A stretch of 64,000 nucleotides of DNA from Paraspadella gotoi (lineage: Eukaryota > Chaetognatha). This document shows, piece by piece, positions 21,721 to 34,400 of this stretch. The position numbers were made by a program, and so were the translations under genes. The notes beneath the pieces were generated by a model, which did no database searches, was not told the origin of the DNA, and saw nothing but the letters and a program-made list of their open reading frames with translations. Within the stretch, counting starts at the first letter, position 1; each line of letters begins with the position of its first letter. The DNA is taken from contig CM119264.1 of NCBI GenBank assembly GCA_051294375.1, positions 15,154,682 through 15,218,681 on the forward strand. Direction: 5' to 3'.

Positions 21721-22356
21721 TCATAGAAGCTGCGGAGAAAGTCGGCAGGGGATTTCGTCAGATCTCCTTTTCTCGAGCTTGATTGGTTGCTCGGGTGGGG
21801 TGTAAGAGGGCGGGTCGCTTCTCCCGCTTTCTGACGGCGTTTCGTCTCTGGAGCTTTGACAGGGTTTCACTGACGGCTGTCTTAAAAAGTTTTCGCGAGG
21901 TTGATCCGGACGAGCGGCTTCGCGGAGATCAGGGTATAATCCTGATGGTGAGGCCTGGGCGCGAGACAAGCCCATGGGCCTCTCGTTGACATCCCGGTGA
22001 TTATTGTTGCTGACTTGAGTCATCATTTGCTGCATCATTCCGCGGAGGTCATCAATTTTTGATCCAAGGTTTGCTTCGCAGTCTTTGACGCGATTTTTTA
22101 AGATGGCAATCTCTTGCTTGTTTTGTTGGTTGACGTCGTTGATTACTTTGAGCACCTGGCGGGTCACCTCCGCCTGGTCGTTGCCCAATTGGCAGTGTTC
22201 CTGCAGATAACCGTTGAGTTCAAACGTGTAGAACTCGTGGTCTGCTGCGGTACTGCTACCGTCTTGTCCCAGCGCGGCGCCCGTGGTTGGCGTCGCGGAC
22301 CCCTTTTTCCATCCCACTTTAGCGCGTGAGATTGTTGGGGTGGTTGGTGTGTCCAT
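21721..22356 (-). pseudogene. Gag N-terminal part of the LTR retrotransposon
   Basis: 211 codons starting MDTPTTPTISRAKVGWKKG, with a helical stretch (EVTRQVLKVINDVNQQNKQ) and a Ser/Pro-rich C-terminus. The natural continuation (GDLTKSPADFLRSFYEAF) is in another frame, so a frameshift near 21735 breaks it. It lies just downstream of the PBS, as expected for gag. Confidence 0.65.
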
Positions 22357-22420
22357 TTTCTTTAAGGGTGGCGTGGTCTTTGGTGGGTAAGGCGAGTTCT
22401 CTTCGTGGAGACGTGGTGTG

Positions 22421-22441
22421 TCGAATCCACTCCTGTCACCA
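22421..22441 (-). other. Primer-binding site of the gag-protease element
   Basis: On the minus strand TGGTGACAGGAGTGGATTCG directly follows the candidate LTR. Its complement reads as a tRNA 3' end: TTCGAATCC T loop/arm, acceptor strand, then CCA. The tRNA identity is not determined. Confidence 0.6.
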
Positions 22442-23091
22442 CAATTTAGTAAGTAGACAGGGATTTCTGAGCGAAACCAAAGTGGATTTTATTTCTTCCA
22501 AAATAAACGATTAACAAGACGGTGTCAATTTCAAGGCAGAGTGAATCATACAGAATTTGGTCCCTTTTATACAGCCCAAACGGATCGGAGGTAAGGGTAA
22601 AATATCCTCGCGAAGGAAGCCCATCTGACCATTGGCGGTGCCATTTGTTGCCTCGACCAATGAGAATGTTTCATTCTGGTTCCGGTGGATTTTTCCCCCC
22701 GAGTCGCTGATCCGATTTCGACTTTGGAGTTCTGATTCCCTCTGCGATGAAATAATTAATTTATAGATAAATAATTGATTTAATTGAATAATTAATTGAA
22801 TAATTAATTATTGATTAATTGAATAATTAACTGATTAATAATTTGAATAATTTTACATCTTGCATTTACATTTAATATAAAAAGAAAAAGAATCATAATC
22901 AATTAGTGAAACAGGTTTTTTGTTTTTTCCATTTAGCTCTTTTCCACTCAGACGATTCCATTGAAACTTGATTTCCAGCTTCATCACACACTTTCCTACC
23001 CACATACAAAATTTCAAGTCAATCTTCCCATCCACTCCTGAGTACTTGGTGAAAAAAAGTAAAAAATATTTTTTTTGTTATTTCCATTTAA

Positions 23092-23933
23092 ATCCTGGGG
23101 TCGTGGGTTCGAGCCCCACATTGGCGCCAGATGTTGCGGATTTCGGGCCGCAAAAAAGATCAATCCTACAATACCCAGTAGCTACTTTTTCCTATCAGGA
23201 AAAACGTTTTATTAGAGTTTTATTTGTAGTTTATTAGCATCCTTTATTTCCAACATGGAGGGCCGTTGCCAGGCCAAGGATTTCCTATCCAGGGAGATTT
23301 GGGCATAGTTCCTCTATGATCCTGAGGTCCGCTGGTCTTGCTGGGGCGCAGTTGTTCTTCTTTCTTCTTGGGAGGCCGCTGAACTGCCCCAGAAGCCTTG
23401 TTACACTCCTTTTTATAGAAAATCCTAGCCTACCCTTCCTCCTCATCTACATAAAATAGAGCATCTCATTGGTGCAAGGCTAAGGAACCTGAGTACCCCT
23501 TGAGGACCCTCAGCTCTCCTCTCTCTCCTAGTTGGCTGAGGGCTGTGGTATCTGAGATCTCTCTTTCCTCCTCTCTCTCTTGCTGAGGTGTGCAAGCTTG
23601 TCATTGGTTCTTCTGTTTTCCCGCCAACTTCTCATTAGATGATCTATGCTGAGATAGCTGACATAGCAGAGAAGTGACGAGAAAACTTGCTCAGGTACCT
23701 ATCGCTTCCTTCCTAACCTCAGGTAGAGAGCAGGGGCGAGCAGACTAGCTCAGGTACCTCTCTCTTCCTTCCTAACCTTAGGTTGCTGAGCAGGGGCGAG
23801 GAGACAAGCTGAGGAACCTCTCTCTTCCTTCCTATCCTTAGGTTGCTGAGCAGGGGCGAGAAGACTAGCTCAGGTACCTCTCTTTCAAAACTTCCTATCC
23901 TTAAGTTGCTGAGAGATCCCTCGCCTCGTAACA
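23092..23933 (-). mobile_element. Solo LTR (802 bp) joined to a tRNA-Lys-like 3' half
   Basis: LTR 23132-23933, minus strand, begins TGTTACGAGG and ends CCGCAACA (TG...CA). TATAAAAAGG lies at 23408-23417 and several AATAAA downstream, so U3, R and U5 are all present. Next to U5, spaced by GAT/ATC, is 23092-23129, which matches the 3' half of tRNA-Lys(CUU) through GGGTTCGAGCCCCAC to GCGCCA. This is longer than an 18-base PBS. The internal region and second LTR are absent. It is inserted in a family A element. Confidence 0.7.
23701..23905. repeat. 60-bp tandem repeat inside the LTR
   Basis: Three full units and a partial fourth, exactly 60 bp apart, each with CTTCCTTCCTA(A/T)CCT and GCAGGGGCGAG. 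It lies in the U3 part and could act as repeated promoter elements. Confidence 0.85.
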
Positions 23934-24424
23934 CACTCGTACGATTCCATCGAAACTTCATTTCCCTACCCACTCACAAAATTTCATTCCAATCCATCCA
24001 TCCAATCACGAGTAATTGGAGTTTTTTGCTAATGTGGGATGGACGGACAGAGAGAGACGGACGGACATGGTTTTTTTTTTTTTTTGCATAATTTATCATA
24101 ATTTGATATTCTGACATGATATATGTGAATGCCCGACAAGATTAAGGGGACGGACCGACAAAGTGAATTATAGAGTCGGGATCTGCTTATAAGCAGATCC
24201 AATTAAAAAAGTTAAAACAATTTTTTACCGTTATTAACGGTTAATTTTTATCAGTTAAGGAATCTGCTGATAAGCAGATCCGGCTAAAAAACGATCACCG
24301 AGCAAAGTCCAGTGTAGTCCCACCTTAGCAACGGCGGCGTCGTCTCCTCTTTTAGTCGCGGTCGTTGTATTCTTGGTCGAAAAGTTTTTTACAAATCAAA
24401 GAACTTTGTTTAAATACTTTAAAG

Positions 24425-25432
24425 ATGGAACTAAGAGATCAATCGACTCAATTTTTACGACAATCCCAGAAGGCTCAGGTATGTAGTTTTGTATGTAAGT
24501 ATGTAAGTTGTTTGTATGTAACTATTTATGTACAATCCCAGAAGGCTCAGGTACTAGGTAGCTCTGTATGTATGGAGATTTGTTAAAAACTTAAAAGATA
24601 TATTTTTTCACAATAAAAGTTTTTCTTTATTAGTTTTTTTTTCGTTTTTCGATTGAAGGGCCAAGACGAAACCACAAAGGAGATAGATCATCAGGCCGTC
24701 GTAGCAAAGTCGATTTTCGGAAACGTAATGAACGACGGGGAGTACCACTCCGAGTTAAACATAACCCCGGCGATTGAAATTTTAAAAGCGTCTCTACAAA
24801 GTAAACGCCTTATTAACGTCCTAAGGTTTCTTATATATTAAACTTAACCCCATGGGCAAGTCGAAAAGCCACTTTTCACGTTCAGGCGGCGTCGTCGCGG
24901 AGCCAAAAGCAGCGCGACTGATGGCATCGTTAGAAACGATGAAATTTGAGCAACGACGTTCGATGATGAGAAGAGCTACACTGGAAGCCGAAATAATGGG
25001 GTCTTTAATTTTTTTTTTAAATGACATAGACATATCATCCTGCTTATTGACTGAATAGAGTCTAGCAGGCTAGCAACTTTGAAATATTGACTGATTGATG
25101 GTCAAATTTACTATTCATTTTTAAGGCTTGAAAACCTTGTCACCTTCCAATCCGCGACAGAATTTTCTTCACGTCTTCGTTGGAATCATGTCGCCGATGA
25201 CAACCTCCGGATAATTCGTCATAAATTGGGGCGACTAGATTCTATCCAAAGCGGAAAGGACTGTGATGGCGACGCGGACGAGGTCGACAATAGATTTGCA
25301 GATACTGCGCAGCAAACGGCAGCTCCTTCGACAAGCGAGTTTGGCGAGGCAACGCCGATGGAAGATGTGACACCCAACGTGACTGAAACGTTACGGCTGC
25401 AGCTTTATTTTCAGGAAAATGAGATTTTAAAG
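24425..25432 (+). CDS. CCDC146: CCDC146-like gene, exons 1-4
   Basis: Exon 1 (24425-24478) codes MELRDQSTQFLRQSQKAQ. Exon 2 (24659-24800) opens GQDETTKEIDHQ. Exon 3 (24886-25000) has LETMKFEQRRSMMRRATLEAE. Exon 4 (25126-25432) runs from LENLVTFQSATEF through an acidic stretch (SGKDCDGDADEVDN) to LYFQENEILK. I ended exon 2 at CTACAAA/GTAAAC, not at the later CTAAG/GTTTCT, because only this joins exon 3 in frame through the good acceptor ttttcacgttcag. The exon 3 donor (ATGGG/GTCTTT) is weak but phase-correct. The in-frame stop after exon 4 (codons VKSEDVYVPF, then stop) lies in intron sequence. Confidence 0.6.
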
Positions 25433-28400
25433 GTTAAGTCAGAAGATGTATACGTACCATTTTGAATAGAGATACTAACATTGCCTCGAATATACATAAG
25501 TTTTAATACCAAATCAAGGAGACGAATAATTTATTTGCAACAACAATTTTTATTATTAGACGAACAGGTTTCGGCTCACAATTAGCGAATAATTAATTAA
25601 TCAGTCAATTAATCAATCAATTAATTATTTAATACTTAATTGACTAATTTATTAATTAACTGATTAATTATTTGATTAATTTATACTTCTTGCATTTATT
25701 TAATATATTAAAAAAAAGCATAATCAATTGGTAAAACAGGTTTTTTGTTTTTTCCATTTAAACTCATTTTCACTCAGACGATTCCATTGAAACTTGTTTT
25801 CCAGCTTAATCACACACTTTCCTACCCACATACAAAATTTTAAGTCAATCGCCCCATCCACTCATGAATAATTTGCGTTCAAATAGTGAAATAAATTTTG
25901 TTTTTTCCATTTAAACTCATTTCCACTCGCACGATTCCATCGAAACTTCATAACCAGCTCAATCACACACTTCCCTACCCTCACACAAAATTTCATTTCA
26001 ATCTATCCATCCAATCACGAGTAATTGGTGTTTTTTGCTAAGGTGGGATGGACGGACATCGCTTTTTAGTTGCGCCGCGAGTACTCGCTGAGCAACTCTA
26101 TAAGTCACTTTTCGGTCCGTCGGTATGTCGATCCATTGGTCTGTCCCACTTACTTAAAAACGCTTATAACTTGTTTATACTGTTACGAAATAACTATCTT
26201 TAATATTACGAGGAAATCCAGCTTCTCTACCTTTTCCCCGTTGCTCTTTTGCTCTTTATTACTGACATCGAAAATGCTTTAGGCTCTTTCTTTTGTTTAT
26301 ACCTAAGTACAGAATTCCGAAGGCAGTGTACAGCTGATTCTGATTGGTGCCTGTGATTTCGATAGATTTCGATTAAGATTCTAATCGAATTCTGGCCTCG
26401 TGGCATCTTCAGATCTCAAAGTTGTCACTGGGTTTTTAGTTCTTTTCAGAGCATAGAAACTCTTTTATTAGATATCTCGGAATCTTATTTTTTGTGTGAT
26501 CGCTGGTTTGGTGGACTTTTCTATGAGAGAAGCATCTCTATTTTTGCATATTATTGGCTTAAGAAACAAGTAAGAAAGACACTTTAAATTTATATATATT
26601 TGCTGAGTTTGTATTAAATGTTTTGTTATTCCTTGCCCAGGACTTCTAACTCTTCGATTACAATCTACTACGACTTAGACTACTACTTCAACAGACTTAC
26701 ATCTACTTTGTCAAGTCCTGGGCTTCGTAGATCGTCGTCCTTTCGGCCTTAGCCGACGTCATTTACTGAGACTCTGTCGTCGTCATCTCCAGGGCGTTTT
26801 GACCGGCGCCATCGTCTCTTCTGCGCCATTTTATACCCGATTCCATCTGGTCTTCAATGCGCAGAATTAGTCCAGTCAGTTAGAATTCAAAGACAGCCCC
26901 TTCTCCGAACTTAGTTCAACACATATAGTTTGTTGCTCATTTGTTATAAATGATATGATAAGTAAAAAGAAAAGTAATGCGGCGTAACACCTTGGAATAA
27001 TCGTTCCTTGTTTTTGCATAATTTATCATAATTCGATGTTCTGACATGATATAAGTATGTAGTCGGGCAATGCCCGACTACAAGTATACGAGATCGTTAA
27101 AAATAATTACCGGGCTTACACTGATTATTCATAATATCAGCATCAAGACAAGATTGAGGATCTGGATGCGACATTGGAGTATCTGACGGGCTTAAAGATG
27201 GATTTTGAGGAGGAGTTGAAAGCGATCAAATCGGCGATGTCAGCGGTGACGACTAAGACAACGACCAATCAACTGCAGCGAGAAATAAAGGAAATGAAAT
27301 TTGACATGGCAGAAACGCAGAAAGAGATCAGGCAAGTAATGATTTGTACAATTCCAAAAAAAATGCTAAAGTGTTAGCCTTAATCAGCGCTTTATATAGT
27401 TCAGAAAAGAGTATTGTATGAAAAGATCACTCCCTTAAGTATTAGATCGGGGAATACTATATGTATTCCGCACTAGTATCAAAATACAAGGAGCTGAATT
27501 TTAAGAAATTGGTACAAACAATATAAAAAAAATCTTAAAAGTATAGTGATCTCGCCAGACGTTACTATCAAAGAATATTAATTTTTTTTTCTGAAAGCAA
27601 ACAAAGCAAACAAATAATTACGGGAATAATTGCAAAAAGTTCCTATGTTAATAATAAATATAAAAAAAATGGAAAATAGAAAAGATCAAGGGACAGTCAA
27701 TGAAAAAATCCGGAGAATAAAACGAGTCATTCATTGACGCGATAAGTCATTCATCGTTAATAAAACGAAACAAATGCGTGTATGAGAGAGAGAGAGAAAG
27801 AAAGGAAGGTTGATATGTTATGAATTGTGAAATTGAAATGGAAGGAGAGGAGGAGAAAGAAGAGAAGGAAAAGGAAGAAGAATAAGAAATAAAAAAATAA
27901 AAAGGATAAAAAATTGATGCGATAATAATCAATTGATACAATGATTACCAAATAATTAATGCGATGATAACCAAATGATTGATGCAATGATAGTCATTTA
28001 TTGATGTGATAATAATCATTCATTGATGCAATGAATCATTCATCATAAATAAAACAAATAAATGCATGAATGAGTGAGAGAGAAAGAGAGAGAAATAAAA
28101 AGAGAGAAAAAAAAAGAAAAGAAGAGAAGTCAAACTGTAAGAGATGATTATTTAATATGATTTTAAATGAGATTGAATTTCTTAATCTCATTTACATATT
28201 GCAGTATTTGATTTATATGTGTTTATTTTCATTTTGCTGATGTTTTTAAAGGTATTAAGTCAAAGTTGACCCTCTGGAAAACTCGGCCATTGCTAACCTT
28301 AGGAAGGTTACTAATATATTTCTGTATTCTGCTTTATGGTATAGAACAGAATTGTTGACGCCTTCGTTTGGAGATATTAATGCTTTAAAAACTGACGTAG

Positions 28401-31400
28401 AAAATTGGATGTTTTATGGTAGAAAAGAGATTGCTAAGGATAGGCTGAGGGATTCTTATTATAATTGTGGAGCGCAATTAATGGATATCAGAGATAAGGT
28501 TAAAGCACAGAGAATAATGTGGATTAAAAGGTTGTTAAGCAATTATGAACAACATACCATCAGTGAACATTAATTTGTAAAAAAAATGTATTTTATGTTT
28601 TTTAATTTTCGCAGTAGGCTATATTTATATATAGTACTATCCTTAGGAGAAAAACAGTTTTTGTTTGACAACGATTTATTTGACATAGTTTAGTCAGACA
28701 TGTTTCGGCTCTTTCACTTAGAGCCTTCATCAGTGGTTTGATAATCAATATTTAGTCTCTGTTGAAGTAAGTTTTTGAGAGAGAGAGAGAGAGAGAGAGA
28801 AAAATTGAGGGAGAGTTTCCAACAAAGAATAAGGTAAGGGACAGTGGTCAGATGTGAGGACAGCTGAAGGTGAGGAGACGGAAGAAGTAAGTCTTTGAAA
28901 AATGAAAAGAGAGTGGGGGAGAGAGAGAGAGAGAGAGCAAAGCAAAAATTTAAACAATACATTTAGCAATGTACATTGGGTGGAGTGATGAAAAGATTGA
29001 GTTGATTGAACATTATTTTTTTGCTGCTTATGGACATATAATTATGAAATTTTTTTTTAAATCTTTTAAAATTTTTTAGCAAACAGTTATAGCAAATTCA
29101 ATTATTTATTGTCAGTTATATCCTTAATAAATTGTCAAATTTCAAATAATTTTTTTATTTTTAAGAACTGATTTGGATCGCTGTAAAAAACTAAGAAACT
29201 TTGGTTTCGCGTACAATCAGTGTCTTTTAACAACGAAATCTGAACTTCAATAATTACCATATTTCTTGATCTCATTGGTTAGTACGAAGCTTTCTTCATT
29301 TAAAAAAACGGGTAGTCTCAAGTATCTCCTTCTTATTATGAGAACTTCCCATGTAAATTTCTATGAGTTATAAAATACGGTAAGACATGATTTTCTTCAA
29401 TGAAACTTGTCATCTAATCTCATTAACTGCTTAATTTAGAAAAAAGTATGCTTGAATTTTTATGGTACAGATGATTTTTAAGATCGAATTCCTTATAAGA
29501 ATCCTCATGTCTTTTACTTACACAAAAGATTTTAGGTAAAGACGCAAATTATCTATACAATTTTTTTTTCTTTCATACGCTTTTCCTGATTATTCTTCTT
29601 CACCTCTTTTCTTCTCTACTTTTTATTTTTCTCTTCCTCTTTCCTCCTTACTTCTCTTGCTGTCACTTACCATTTTTTTTTTTTTTTTGGCCCACTTTTT
29701 TCGTCACTCATGCACTTTCCTCACCTTTTTTTTCTCATCTTCATTCTTTCCCTTTTTCCCCTCTTTTCTTTCCATTTTTCCCCTCTTTTTTCTTACCTTA
29801 TAATTGTTTCATCCTATTTTTTCCCCATTTGCCTTCGTTTTTTTTCCTTTCACCCTCTCTTTCATATCTCTTCCCTTTTCTCCTTTTTTTCCCTTTCCTA
29901 TTTCTCTCACTACGTTTACATTGAGCCAAATCAAATAAAATATTTAAAATGCATTATAAGAAAGAAAATGAACGGTAACGCATGATTTTTTTTTCTCAAT
30001 TTTTGGTTGCTAGCAAATTTAGTAAATCGACAGATTTTGCGGAAAAATTTTCGCAAAATCTGTCGATTCTGAGAAAAAAAGGGTCCTGATGCTTTCCAAT
30101 TGGGTTAAAAGGATGCGGTTTTTTTTTTTAATTAATCAAGGTCAGTATGTCCTCATCTTTAAAACTAATAAATGTTGAAAATATTCTCTTTATCAAAAAT
30201 AATGCAGTCACAAAAAGTCACAAATTTAAATACGTCTTTAAAAATTATTTTGTGGCTAAACCAAAAAAGTTTTTTTTGATAATTTTATAGGTGTTAAAAG
30301 CTTATTCAATAGGCTATATTTTCTGTTAATTTCAACCAAATTTGATTATTTTTGTTTAACAAATTATGATAAAGACTGGAAACTCCAACTTTTGGACTTG
30401 TTACTTTAAAATTAACTCATAGGCAAACTATAAATGATTTAAGCTAATAAATTTACCCAGGAGGTAAAAAAGATAAGAAAGAACGGATTTCCAAAGTAAA
30501 AAAATTTTTCTCACTTTTCCTTGGCATTCAAAATCAGAAGTGTAAGTAAAAAATGGACAAAAATGGACATAATTTTTTTTCCTAAAAGTTGCCAAAATGG
30601 TACTCTTTTTATCATTAGAAACGGGTGGAGGATGTTTCTAACCAATCCTTCGTTCGGCCTAATTTGTGTTGTGGTACAAAGTAATTAACATTTAAGTAAC
30701 AACTGAACAATAGTGGAAAGAGTCGTTTTTTTTCCTAATGCAACGTTTGTACGCGGAACCTTTTATAAAATATGTTATATGATATTTTAATGTTTAGATC
30801 ACAAAAAATGACTAAAACGTTTTAACATATATAAGTTTCGACTACAGAGAATAAAAAAGTTAGGAATTTTCACCTTTTTTCTTATTTTAAACATTAAAGA
30901 TGACAGAATTTTTGATAACATGTTTTATATTTTTGATTCAACTTTTTATGAAGAATCTGAATCTTTATTAAAAGTTTTATAAAAATTCTTTTTAAAATTT
31001 ACTATTTTATAAGGATATTACTACAAATATATTATATTTTACTATTCTGTTCCCGAGATAATATGAACAAAATATTTTTTGTACTAGTTAATCGTACTAT
31101 CTCACATCTAAATATCATTGTTCAATCATTCAAATAAATTTTTTGTTCTTGAGTGCTCCACTCTAATGTACAACAGAGATAGAGTGCATTAAATAAACCT
31201 AAACATAAAATGAAATTAAATGTTAACAATAGAAAATAAATAAGTTGATAGAATAAAGTGAAATTTGAAATAGAAAATAAGTGGTGAGGGATAGATAAGT
31301 GAAGAAAAGTGAAAGTAAGTAAAAGAAAGAGCTCAAAAATGAGCTGGCCCCCCCCGGCCGGGCAAATGGAGGACGTTGACGATAAGTTCGGGTCATTGGC

Positions 31401-34400
31401 CTGTCATAGGTTGCGAGGGTATACTTGTAGAGTTTGACATGCTGGGATCCGGAAGAGATCTGCCTGGGAAAATGCCAATGCTACTCGTATATCCCTTTGG
31501 CCTGATAAGCCTGCCGACAGCCTCCTCTCACCTGACGGTGAGGCAGGCAGTTGCCTGTTCTGGCCTGTTTTGCTACAGGAGATACTGACTCCTCTCCCTC
31601 CTCCTGTAGCCGTCGTTTTGGGCGACGCTCGGCGGCGAGGAGAGTCGCGCCAAGTTGCTACAGGCTCAGGAAAGGTATCGGACGTCCATTGCCTGCTGAG
31701 AGGCCTCCGCCTGACCCGTTGAGTGGGGACGGGGAATCATTGTGCGGTTGGGGTGGCTCTGGGCTTTCCACCACCATTTGGATAAGCGAATCATAGCTTG
31801 GAGGGAGGTCAAATTGTCCTCCATCATGGTTCAGAGAGGGTTCGAGAGCTTTGATGTAGATTGCCTCTCTAATACCTCTGGAAAACCAGTTTTGGTCATG
31901 GGACAGCACGAGACAGTCAGTTTCTCTGAACAGATGGCCAGAATTTGCCGTGTGCTCGGCAATGGCCGGTAAGTAATGACCACGTGGGTCCCGATATGGC
32001 TTTGTGTGCTGCTTGAACCGATCTGTCAGAGACTTTCCTGTCTCGCCCACGTATGCTGCTGTGCAGGGTTGGTTGCCCTTCCCTGCACAGGCCGCCCAGT
32101 AGACGGCTCCTGATGTTTTCGGTCTGGGGATTTTGTCTTTCGGTTTCACCAATTGCTCACGTAAGGAGCCGCGGGTCATCACTGCACTGGAGATCCCCTG
32201 CTTTGCCAGCACCCGCACCAGTGCTTCAGTGATCCCCTGGTGGAGGGAGGGAGACATGACCCACGTTCCTGAGACGCTTCTGCTTATCTCCCACTTGCGC
32301 TGTGGTGGGCGCGGTCGGTCCTTCAGCAGCAAGGTCTCGTTCGTCCTCCTGGGGGGCGGAGGTTGAACTTGCTTTAGCAGTTACTTGGGCAGCCCCTAGG
32401 TGGCCACTGCCCTCAGCCAGGTTCAGCCGGAACCTTGCCTTCTCGTAAGCCCACAGAGGGTAACCATTGAGCGCCAAGGCTCTTTTGACATGCTCAAGCT
32501 CGGCGGCCTGGAGCTCGGGGTTGACGGAATCAGCTGAGCTCTTCTGGTAAGGGATCTGACCATGGCGAGCTTGTGCGACAAGGGAGCATACAAATCGAAG
32601 GAATGTATTGATCAGTATGTGTTGGTTTGCGATAGACAGAAAATTCTAATGAGCCACCCTCTTTGCGCTTTATAAGCACATCGAGCATTGGAATTTTACC
32701 ATTCTCCTCCTTTTCGCAAGTCCACTTGATACTCGCTTCGATGCTGTTCAAATGGGTCAAAAGGGTATCAAGCAGATCCCCTTTCACGGCCAGAATAGTA
32801 TCGTCTGCTTTCCGATACCAGAAGAGGACTGACCTGCCCCATGCAGAGATCGAAAAGAAGCCAAAGCTTCCACCTCATAGTCCTCCATATAAAAGTCTGC
32901 CAGAGGACTTGAAGTGGACTTGCCCATCCCTAAGCCACCAGGCTGGGCATAGTACCGTCCATCGAACCTGAAGTACGCCAGTTCCAGGTCGAGCCGCAGC
33001 AATGCCATGATATCATCCAATTGGATTGGCGTACGCTCGTGCAACAACCGGTCTCCTTTCAGGCGGCGCTCTGCTGAGCCTATTATATGATAAAACGTTT
33101 TGGTAATTTTTTGAAGCTTTAACCTAAAAATATCATGTAACATATTTTACAAAAGTTTTTCAGTTTTTTCCGGCGAATCCGAAACTGCTCTTAAAAATAT
33201 ATATAAATATATATATATATATAAATCATAGACGACGCTGGGACTATAAACTTCGTTTTTGCATTCAATTCGGAGGAAGAAATGAATAACTTTTATGACG
33301 TCTCATCTGCAAAAATCAATAAGAAATTCGGCGCCTCTTCGTACCTGCACCAGCATCATTCAAGTCCCTTGTGAAAGCACCCCCTCCTGGTTGGCGGCCG
33401 TCGAAAACAAGAGAGGTCTCAACCTCCACTAACGCTTTTACAATAGTTCACGCCTCTACCGGAACTAATTCCATTGTCTACAAAAACGCCTCCACTCTCA
33501 CCAGTGCTATTAAGTGCAGCGACGCCGCTTGTGCGACAGAAGACAAACTCATGGTCAACGCCGAAGTCACAACAGAAAACGAAAAATCAGTCGACGCCGC
33601 AACACAGACAAAATTTGACGGGGCAAGTAAATGTCGCCGACGCCATGACGGCTGCTATCGATGTCCTTAATGCAGCGCGGCTATCGGCTCCGTCTCTGAG
33701 CAACGACTCTCACCGTCTCATCGGCGTGGCTATTGCATCTATACGCGCCGTCCGTCGCGACCTTGGAGTTGTGCCAACGCCTCCAACGCCTTTCAGGACG
33801 GCTCGGCAATCTCAGCAGATTCCACCCTCTCGGATTTTTCCGCCATCTCGGCCGTTTCTGTCATCTCGCCCGTTTCCGTCATCTCGGCCGGCTCCGCCAT
33901 CTCGGCCGGCTCCCGCAGCTCCGCGGCCGGCACCACGACTTCCTTGGCGAGATCCGCCACCTCCATGGCCAGCAAAGCTGACTTCCATTTCAGTGCCTCT
34001 AAAGTCAGCTCGGCCTCCACGATCCTACGCCGCTGTTTGTGCAGCTCCGCCTGATTCTCGGCCAGCAGCGCCTCCAAGATTTAAATACGCGCAGACTTTT
34101 CCAAGTCGTCACCTTCCAGCCTACGCCCGCAGACAGTCACGCGATCCACCAAAAGAAGAAAGTCCTTCGGACTTTTCGCGGGGGGCGGGGATGTGGCGAC
34201 GACGGTTTCGTCGCTACGGGGTTGACCCCAGCTGGCCACTATGTTTGGTGGTCGCAAGGGAAGCCGGCTACTGACACTCTCTTTCTTAGCCGGTGCCCCG
34301 TTTCTCTAGTTAGTCTCATCTCAATATCTTGTACATTTAATGTCTCTCCGTTTCCTTCTGTTATTTAACCTGCTAATAAAATATTATGTACCCCTACATA

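Larger units (their letters stand above)
19311..22745 (-). mobile_element. Decayed LTR retrotransposon (LTR, PBS, gag, protease)
   Basis: Read on the minus strand: a candidate LTR (22442 to about 22745) with TATAAAAGGG near 22565 and AATAAA near 22490-22500, a PBS at 22421-22441, gag from 22356, and an aspartic protease around 19.9 kb, after which it runs to the gap. RT, RNase H and integrase are not visible. Frameshifts and stops in gag and protease make it non-coding as a whole. Superfamily is uncertain (Gypsy or BEL-like). Confidence 0.75.
22745..24209 (+). mobile_element. TIR family A, copy split by an LTR insertion
   Basis: The 5' terminus is missing. The first monomer is intact, and the second is interrupted after CCATTTAAA (23091) by the tRNA-LTR segment. 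It resumes with CACTCGTACGATTCCATCG at about 23934 and runs to the AGCAGATCC hairpin end. A second partial end follows at 24266-24290. Confidence 0.65.

Noticed and set aside
28714-28969. Minus-strand Leu/Ser-rich open frames
   Set aside because: They are translations of GA/CT simple repeats and carry no domain signal. The same holds at 36316-36671 and 57047-57283.
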